64,000 bases of DNA from Phylloscopus collybita. Taxonomy: Eukaryota > Chordata > Aves > Passeriformes > Phylloscopidae. Shown in pieces: positions 56,458 to 64,000 of the stretch. The notes under the pieces were generated by a model that saw only the letters and a list, made by a program, of their open reading frames with translations, had not been told where the DNA came from and searched no databases. The position numbers and the translations under genes are program-made. Positions within the stretch are counted from its first letter, which is position 1. Every line of letters begins with the position of its first letter. Location: positions 434,001 to 498,000 of the forward strand of contig JAJNNQ010000156.1 of NCBI GenBank assembly GCA_027886175.1. Reading direction: 5' to 3'.

Positions 56458-57221
56458 CTGAAAGAGAAAGACGTGGTAGTTACCACACCCACGCTGCCAT
56501 GGATTTACGTACTCTACAATGACATTGCTTTGTTGAAGGGCCCTGTCGAGACCCCTCAGCTGAAACATCTGTAGCCAGTGGCACTGCTGAGGAACTGAGC
56601 CTCCAAGACAGCTGTACCTCATACTAAAGTAACATTTTCCTCCAGAGAAGAAGCTTCAAAGGTTTCCTAAAAAGCTAAAACTTCAAAGTTTCCTAAATTT
56701 ATGAAAAGGGACACACTTGGGTTTGCTCTAGCAGATCTGAAAGCAGATCTGCCTGGTGAAGTAATTGCTTGGTCTCAAAACCAGAAACTATTAAGGTGCT
56801 CATAGAAACAAAAAACCAACACAGAAAAGAAAACCAAGTTTTACTCCGAACCCTAAAATGCTTCCCTGTATAAGAGATAGGTGAGCATGAAAAATGCATA
56901 AGACAAAGCTTTTAGCCAGGGACTTTTGGCTCGGTTTTTAGAGTTGTTCTTACACACACTCTGGGAATCAAAACAGTTCAGTGTGTACCCCAACACATGT
57001 CGCTGGGAAATACACAGAACAAGGTCATTTTGGCCAAATGTTCAAGTTGCAGTTTTGCTGCAATGACAGATGATTTGTTTCCAGGGAAAAAAGTCAGTCT
57101 CAAGGGTTAGATATGGACCTGGAAAAAGCACAGGAATAACTGAGAATTCCAGCTCTTAGTATCATTTGCACAGCACGTTAGTACATGAAGTTCAAAGTCT
57201 GCATCTAAGCTGATGGCTTTA
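56458..57221 (-). other. Probable intron or flank of the BMP3-like exon
   Basis: About 760 bp of unique sequence upstream of the exon on its strand. I find no second exon. It ends abruptly at the minisatellite. Confidence 0.55.
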
Positions 57222-60200
57222 GAGGGGACATTGGGGGCTATGGAGGGGACATTGGGGGCTCCATAGGGGACACTGGGGGCTCCATTAGGGACAACGGGGG
57301 CTCCAGAGGGGACATAGAGGGCTATGGAGGGGACATTGGGGGCTCCTTAGGAGACATTGGGGGCTCCAAAGGGGACATTGAGGGCTATGGAGGGGACATT
57401 GGGGGCTCCATAGGGGACATTGAGGACTTTGGAAAAGACATTGGGAGCTCCATAGGGGGCATTGGGGGCTATGGAGGGGACATTGGGGGCTCCAGAGGGG
57501 ACATTGAGGGCTATGGAATGGACATTGGAGGCTACAGAGGGGACATTGGAGGCTCCATAGGAGACATTGAGGGCTATGGAGGGGACATGGTGGGCTATGG
57601 AGCGGACATTGGGGGCTCCAGAGGGGACACTGGGGGCTATGGGGGGGACATTGAGGGCTATGGAGGGGTTATTGGGGTCTATGGAGGGGACATTGGGGGC
57701 TCCAGAGGGGACATTGGGGGTTATGGAGGGGACACTAAGGGCTCTGGAGGGGACACTGGGGTCTATGGAGGGGACATTGGAACCTCCATAGGGGACATTG
57801 AGGCGTCCATACGGGACATTGAGGGCTATGGAGGACACATTGGGGACTATGGAGTTGACACTGGGGGTTACAGAGGGGACATTGAGGGCTCCAGAGGGGA
57901 CATTGAGGGCTATGGAATCACACTAGCGCCTCCAGAGGGGACATTGAGGGCTAGGGAGAGGACATAGGGAGCTATGGAGGGGACATGGGGGGCTCCATAG
58001 GGGACATTGAGGGCTCCATACGGGACATTGAGGGCTATGGAGGGTACTTTGGGGGCTACAAAGGGGACATTGGGGGCTCCATAGGGCACATTGTGGCCTA
58101 TGGAGGGGACACTGAGGGCTATGGAGGAGACATTGGGGGCTATGGAGGGGACATTGGGGGCTCCTGAGGGGACATTAGGGGCTATGCAGAGGACACTGCA
58201 GGCTATGGAGTGGTCATTGGGGGCTAAGGAGGTGACACTGGGGGCTACAGAGGGGTCATTGAGGGCTATGGAGGGGACATTGGGTGCTCGTGAGGGGAGA
58301 TTGGGGGCTAGAGAGGGGACATTTGGGGCTCCATAGGGGACATTGAGGGCTCCAGCGAGGACATTGAGGGCTACAGATGGGATATTTGGGGCTCTATAGG
58401 GGACATTAAGGGCTATGGAGGTGACACTGGGGGCTACAGAGGGGACATTGAGGGCTCCAGAGGGGACATTGATGGCTATGGAGGGGACATTGGGGGCTCC
58501 AGCGGGGACATTGGGGGCTATGGAGGGTACGTTGGGGGCTACAAAGGGGACATTGGGCGCTACATAGGGGACATTGGGGGCTCCTTAGGGAACATTGAGG
58601 GCTATGGAGGGGACATTGAGGGCTCTGGAAGGTACTTTGGGGGCTACAAAGGGGACATTCGGGCCTCCATAAGGGACATTGAGGTCTATGGAGGGGACAA
58701 TCATGGCTCCATAGGGGACATTGAAGGCCATGGAGGGGACATTGAGGGCTCCAGAGGGGACATTGAGGGCTATGGAGGGGACATTGAGGGCTCCAGAGAG
58801 GCCATTGGGCGCTATGGAGGGGATATTGGGGGCTATGGAGGGGACATTGGGGGCTCCAGAGGGGACATTGGGATCTATGGAGGGGACATTGGCGATCCAT
58901 AGAGGGCATTGAGGGCTGCAGACGGGACATTGAGGGCTATGGAGGGGACATTGGGGGCACCATAGGGGACATTGAGGGCTCTAGAGGGGACATTGGGGGC
59001 TATGGAGGGGACATTGGAACCTCCATAGGGGACATTGAGGCCTATGGAGGGGACATTGAGGGCTATGGAGGAGACATTGGGGGCTATGGAGGGGACATTG
59101 GGTGCTCCTGAGGGGACATTAGGGGCTATGGAGGGGACACTGCAGGCTATGGAGTGGTCATTGGGGGCTAAGGAGGTGACACTGGGGGCTACAGAGGGGA
59201 CATTGAGGGGTATGGAGGGGACATTGGGTGCTCGTGAGGGGACATTGGGGGCTAGAGAGGGGACATTGGTGGCTCCATAGGGGACATTGGGTGCTCCAGA
59301 AGGGACATTGAGAGCTACAGACGGGACATTTGGGGCTCTGTAGGGGACATTAAGGGCTATGGAGGTGACACTGGGGGCTACAGTGGGGACATTGGAGGCT
59401 CCATAGGGGATATTGAGGGCTTTGCAGGGGACATTGAGGGCTCCAGAGGGGATATTGATGGCTATGGAGGGGACATTGGGGGCTCCTTAAGGGACATTGA
59501 GGGCTATGGAGGGGACATTGAGGGCTATGGAAGGTACTTTGGGGCCTACAAAGGGGACATTCGAGCCTCCATAGGGGACATCGAGGTCTATGGAGGGGAC
59601 ATTGAGGGCTCCAGAGGAGACATTGAGGGCTATGGAGGGGACATTGAGGGCTCCAGAGGGGACATTGAGGGCTATGAAGGGTAATTTGGAGGCCATGAGG
59701 GGACATTGGGGGCTACGGAGGGGACATTTGGGGAACCAGAGGGGACATTGAGGGCTCCATAGGGGACATTGAAGGCTATGGAGGGGATATTGAGGGCACC
59801 AGAGGGGATGTTGACGGCTATGGAGGGGACATTGGGGGCTCAAGAGGGGATATTTGGGATCCATAGGGGACATTGAAGGCTATGGAGGGGACATTGAAGG
59901 CTCCAGAGGGGCCATTGAGAGCAATGGAGGGGATATTGGGGGCTCAGTAGGGGACATTTAGGGCGATGGAGGCGACATTGAGGGCTATGTAGGGGACATT
60001 GGGGGCTACGGAGAGGACATTGGGGGATCCAGAGGGGACATTGAGGGCTAGGGAGAAGACATAGGGGGCTATGGAGGGGACATTGGGGGCTCCATAGTGG
60101 ACATTGGGGGCTCCAGAGGGGACATTGAGGGCTATGGAGGGGACATTGTGGGCTACGGAGGGGACATTGGGGGCTCCAGAGGGGATGTTGGGGGCTTTGG

Positions 60201-63200
60201 AGAGGACACTGAGGGCTTTGAAGAGGTCATTGAGAGCTATGGAGCGGACATTGAGGGCTGTGGAGGGGACATTGGGGGATCCTGAGGGGACATTGGGTTC
60301 TCAAGAAGGGACATTGGGGGCTCCATAGGGGACATTGAGGGCTATTAAGGGGACCTTGGGTGCTCAGGAGAGGACATTGGGGGCTCCATAGTGGAAATTG
60401 CGGGCTCTAGAGGGGACATTGAGGGCTCCAGAGGGAACATTGGGGGCTCCATAGGGGACAATGAGAGCTATGGAGGTGACACAGGGGGCTACAGAGGGGA
60501 TATTGAGGGCTATGGAGGGGACATTGGGTGCTCAAGAGGGGATATTGGGGGCTCCAGAGTGGACATTGAGGGCTCCGTAGGGTACAATGAGGGCTCCAGA
60601 TGGGACATTGAAGTCTCCAGAGGGGACATTGGGGACTCACGAGGGGACATTGGGGGCTAGGGAGGGGACATTGGGGGCTATGGAGGGGACATGGGAGGCT
60701 CCAGAGGGGACATTGGGGGCTCCAGAGGGGACATTGAGGGCTATGGAATGGACATTGGAGGCTACAGAGGGGACATTGGAGGCTCCATAGGGGACATTGA
60801 GGGCTATGGAGGGGACATGGTGGGCTATGGAGCGGACATTGGGGGCTCCAGAGGGGACACTGGGGGCTATGGGGGGGACATTGAGGGCTATGGAGGGGTT
60901 ATTGGGGTCTATGGAGGGGACATTGGGGGCTCCAGAGGGGACATTGGGGGCTCCAGAGTGGACATTGAGGGCTCCGTAGGGTACAATGAGGGCTCCAGAT
61001 GGGACATTGAAGGCTCCAGAGGGGACATTGGGGACTCACGAGGGAACATTGGGGGCTAGGGAGGGGACATTGGGGGCTATGGAGGGGACATGGGAGGCTC
61101 CAGAGGGGACATTGGGGGCTCCAGAGGGGACATTGAGGGCTATGGAATGGACATTGGAGGCTACAGAGGGGACATTGGAGGCTCCATAGGGGACATTGAG
61201 GGCTATGGAGGGGACATGGTGGGCTATGGAGCGGACATTGGGGGCTCCAGAGGGGACACTGGGGGCTATGGGGGGGACATTGAGGGCTATGGAGGGGTTA
61301 TTGGGGTCTATGGAGGGGACATTGGGGGCTCCAGAGGGGACATTGGGGGTTATGGAGGGGACACTAAGGGCTCTGGAGGGGACATTGGGGTCTATGGAGG
61401 GGACATTGGAACCTCCATAGGGGACATTGAGGCCTATGGAGGGGACATTGAGGTCTATGGAGGAGACATTGGGGGCTATGGAGGGGACATTGGGGGCTCC
61501 TGAGGGGACATTAGGGGCTATGGAGGGGACACTGCAGGCTATGGAGTGGTCATTGGGGGCTAAGGAGGTGACACTGGGGGCTCCAGAGGGGACATTGGGG
61601 GGTATGGAGGGGACATTGGGGGCTCCAGAGGGGATATTGATGGCTATGGAGGGGACCTTGGGGGCTCCTTAAGGGACATTGAGGGCTATGGAGGGGACAT
61701 TGAGGGCTATGGAAGGTACTTTGGGGCCTACAAAGGGGACATTCGAGCCTCCATAGGGGACATCGAGGTCTATGGAGGGGACATTGAGGGCTCCAGAGGA
61801 GACATTGAGGGCTATGGAGGGGACATTGAGGGCTCCAGAGGGGACATTGAGGGCTATGAAGGGTAATTTGGAGGCCATGAGGGGACATTGGGGGCTACGG
61901 AGGGGACATTTGGGGAACCAGAGGGGACATTGAGGGCTCCATAGGGGACATTGAAGGCTATGGAGGGGATATTGAGGGCACCAGAGGGGATGTTGACGGC
62001 TATGGAGGGGACATTGGGGGCTCAAGAGGGGATATTTGGGATCCATAGGGGACATTGAAGGCTATGGAGGGGACCTTGAAGGCTCCAGAGGGGCCATTGA
62101 GAGCAATGGAGGGGATATTGGGGGCTCAGTAGGGGACATTTAGGGCGATGGAGGCGACATTGAGGGCTATGTAGGGGACATTGGGGGCTACGGAGAGGAC
62201 ATTGGGGGATCCAGAGGGGACATTGAGGGCTAGGGAGAAGACATAGGGGGCTATGGAGGGGACATTGGGGGCTCCATAGTGGACATTGGGGGCTCCAGAG
62301 GGGACATTGAGGGCTATGGAGGGGACATTGTGGGCTACGGAGGGGACATTGGGGGCTCCAGAGGGGATGTTGGGGGCTTTGGAGAGGACACTGAGGGCTT
62401 TGAAGAGGTCATTGAGAGCTATGGAGCGGACATTGAGGGCTGTGGAGGGGACATTGGGGGATCCTGAGGGGACATTGGGTTCTCAAGAAGGGACATTGGG
62501 GGCTCCATAGGGGACATTGAGGGCTATTAAGGGGACCTTGGGTGCTCAGGAGAGGACATTGGGGGCTCCATAGTGGAAATTGCGGGCTCTAGAGGGGACA
62601 TTGAGGGCTCCAGAGGGAACATTGGGGGCTCCATAGGGGACAATGAGAGCTATGGAGGTGACACAGGGGGCTACAGAGGGGATATTGAGGGCTATGGAGG
62701 GGACATTGGGTGCTCAAGAGGGGATATTGGGGGCTCCAGAGTGGACATTGAGGGCTCCGTAGGGTACAATGAGGGCTCCAGATGGGACATTGAAGTCTCC
62801 AGAGGGGACATTGGGGACTCACGAGGGGACATTGGGGGCTAGGGAGGGGACATTGGGGGCTATGGAGGGGACATGGGAGGCTCCAGAGGGGACATTGGGG
62901 GCTCCAGAGGGGACATTGAGGGCTATGGAATGGACATTGGAGGCTACAGAGGGGACATTGGAGGCTCCATAGGGGACATTGAGGGCTATGGAGGGGACAT
63001 GGTGGGCTATGGAGCGGACATTGGGGGCTCCAGAGGGGACACTGGGGGCTATGGGGGGGACATTGAGGGCTATGGAGGGGTTATTGGGGTCTATGGAGGG
63101 GACATTGGGGGCTCCAGAGGGGACATTGGGGGTTATGGAGGGGACACTAAGGGCTCTGGAGGGGACATTGGGGGCTATGGAGGGGACATTGGAACCTCCA

Positions 63201-64000
63201 TAGGGGACATTGAGGCCTATGGAGGGGACATTGAGGTCTATGGAGGAGACATTGGGGGCTATGGAGGGGACATTGGGTGCTCCTGAGGGGACATTAGGGG
63301 CTATGGAGGGGACACTGCAGGCTATGGAGTGGTCATTGGGGGCTAAGGAGGTGACACTGGGGGCTACAGAGGGGACATTGAGGGGTATGGAGGGGACATT
63401 GGGTGCTCGTGAGGGGACATTGGGGGCTAGAGAGGGGACATTGGTGGCTCCATAGGGGACATTGGGTGCTCCAGAAGGGACATTGAGAGCTACAGACGGG
63501 ACATTTGGGGCTCTGTAGGGGACATTAAGGGCTATGGAGGTGACACTGGGGGCTACAGTGGGGACATTGGAGGCTCCATAGGGGATATTGAGGGCTTTGC
63601 AGGGGACATTGAGGGCTCCAGAGGGGATATTGATGGCTATGGAGGGGACATTGGGGGCTCCTTAAGGGACATTGAGGGCTATGGAGGGGACATTGAGGGC
63701 TATGGAAGGTACTTTGGGGCCTACAAAGGGGACATTCGAGCCTCCATAGGGGACATCGAGGTCTATGGAGGGGACATTGAGGGCTCCAGAGGAGACATTG
63801 AGGGCTATGGAGGGGACATTGAGGGCTCCAGAGGGGACATTGAGGGCTATGAAGGGTAATTTGGAGGCCATGAGGGGACATTGGGGGCTACGGAGGGGAC
63901 ATTTGGGGAACCAGAGGGGACATTGAGGGCTCCATAGGGGACATTGAAGGCTATGGAGGGGATATTGAGGGCACCAGAGGGGATGTTGACGGCTATGGAG
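57222..64000 (+). repeat. 21-bp minisatellite array, G-rich strand is plus
   Basis: Same unit as at 42,621-49,725 in opposite orientation, with core GGGGACATTGGGGGCT. The array continues beyond the window. A 2,182-bp higher-order period is clear: 59,487-60,950 recurs at 61,669-63,132. Within it a 399-bp block (19 units) is duplicated at 60,587 and 60,986, and 59,035-59,706 recurs at 63,210-63,881 (offset 4,175). The long open frames on both strands are periodicity effects. Confidence 0.95.

Noticed and set aside
55868..56461. Plus-strand open frame of 197 codons
   Set aside because: It overlaps the BMP3-like exon on the opposite strand and shows no domain or signal of its own.
42621..64000. 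Long open frames of 7-residue repeats (GGDIGGY, EGTLGA, PQCPLWS types) that look like repeat proteins
   Set aside because: The unit is 21 bp, so any stop-free frame stays open; several frames on both strands are open at once. They break wherever a unit is variant. This is not evidence of coding.
1..64000. tRNA, rRNA or other structured RNA genes
   Set aside because: I found no recognisable tRNA boxes with a cloverleaf and no rRNA-like segments.

Overview
The window looks like a repeat-dominated stretch of a bird genome. Three things point that way: a fragment with the typical 3' end of an avian CR1 LINE, a broken provirus with an avian-type Env, and the terminal exon of a BMP3-like gene with an intact splice acceptor. 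Species and chromosome cannot be told from the sequence. No complete, intact host protein-coding gene is visible.

Layout. (1) 1-22,149: a tandem satellite in one orientation. Monomers come in two lengths, 191 and 202 bp, differing by one extra 11-bp 'aattttagtgg' block. Four higher-order units of 2,358, 2,357, 2,358 and 1,965 bp lie at 2,737-11,774. A 368-bp solo LTR with a 6-bp target duplication sits at 15,919-16,286. (2) The satellite flips orientation at about 22,149/22,150 and continues reversed to 42,620. Segments of this reversed half are inverted copies of parts of the left half, in a different order. They include a copy of the solo-LTR locus without the LTR. (3) 34,826-38,562: a minus-strand provirus, 3'-LTR / env / pol (integrase and RNase H) / 79-bp remnant of the 5' LTR. 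It carries several stops, one frameshift and a large deletion of gag, protease and reverse transcriptase. (4) 42,621-49,725: a 21-bp minisatellite whose G-rich strand is the minus strand. (5) 49,726-57,221: a 7.5-kb island of mostly unique sequence. It holds a 35-bp tandem repeat, a CpG-rich duplicated block with six YY1-type CCATCTT motifs, two CTCF-like sites, AT-rich low-complexity DNA, a CR1 fragment and the BMP3-like exon. (6) 57,222-64,000: the same 21-bp minisatellite in opposite orientation, with its own 2,182-bp higher-order period.

How the parts relate. The two minisatellite arrays are inverted around the island, so their G-rich strands both read outward from it. Each pair of 21-bp units meets the simple G-quadruplex rule (runs of at least three G, loops of 1-7). 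The many open frames in both repeat families follow from repeat periodicity and the lack of stops in the units. They occur on both strands and are not annotated as genes. The order of some events can be read: the satellite was inverted and duplicated, the solo LTR is present in one copy only, and the provirus inserted into a satellite monomer of the right half.
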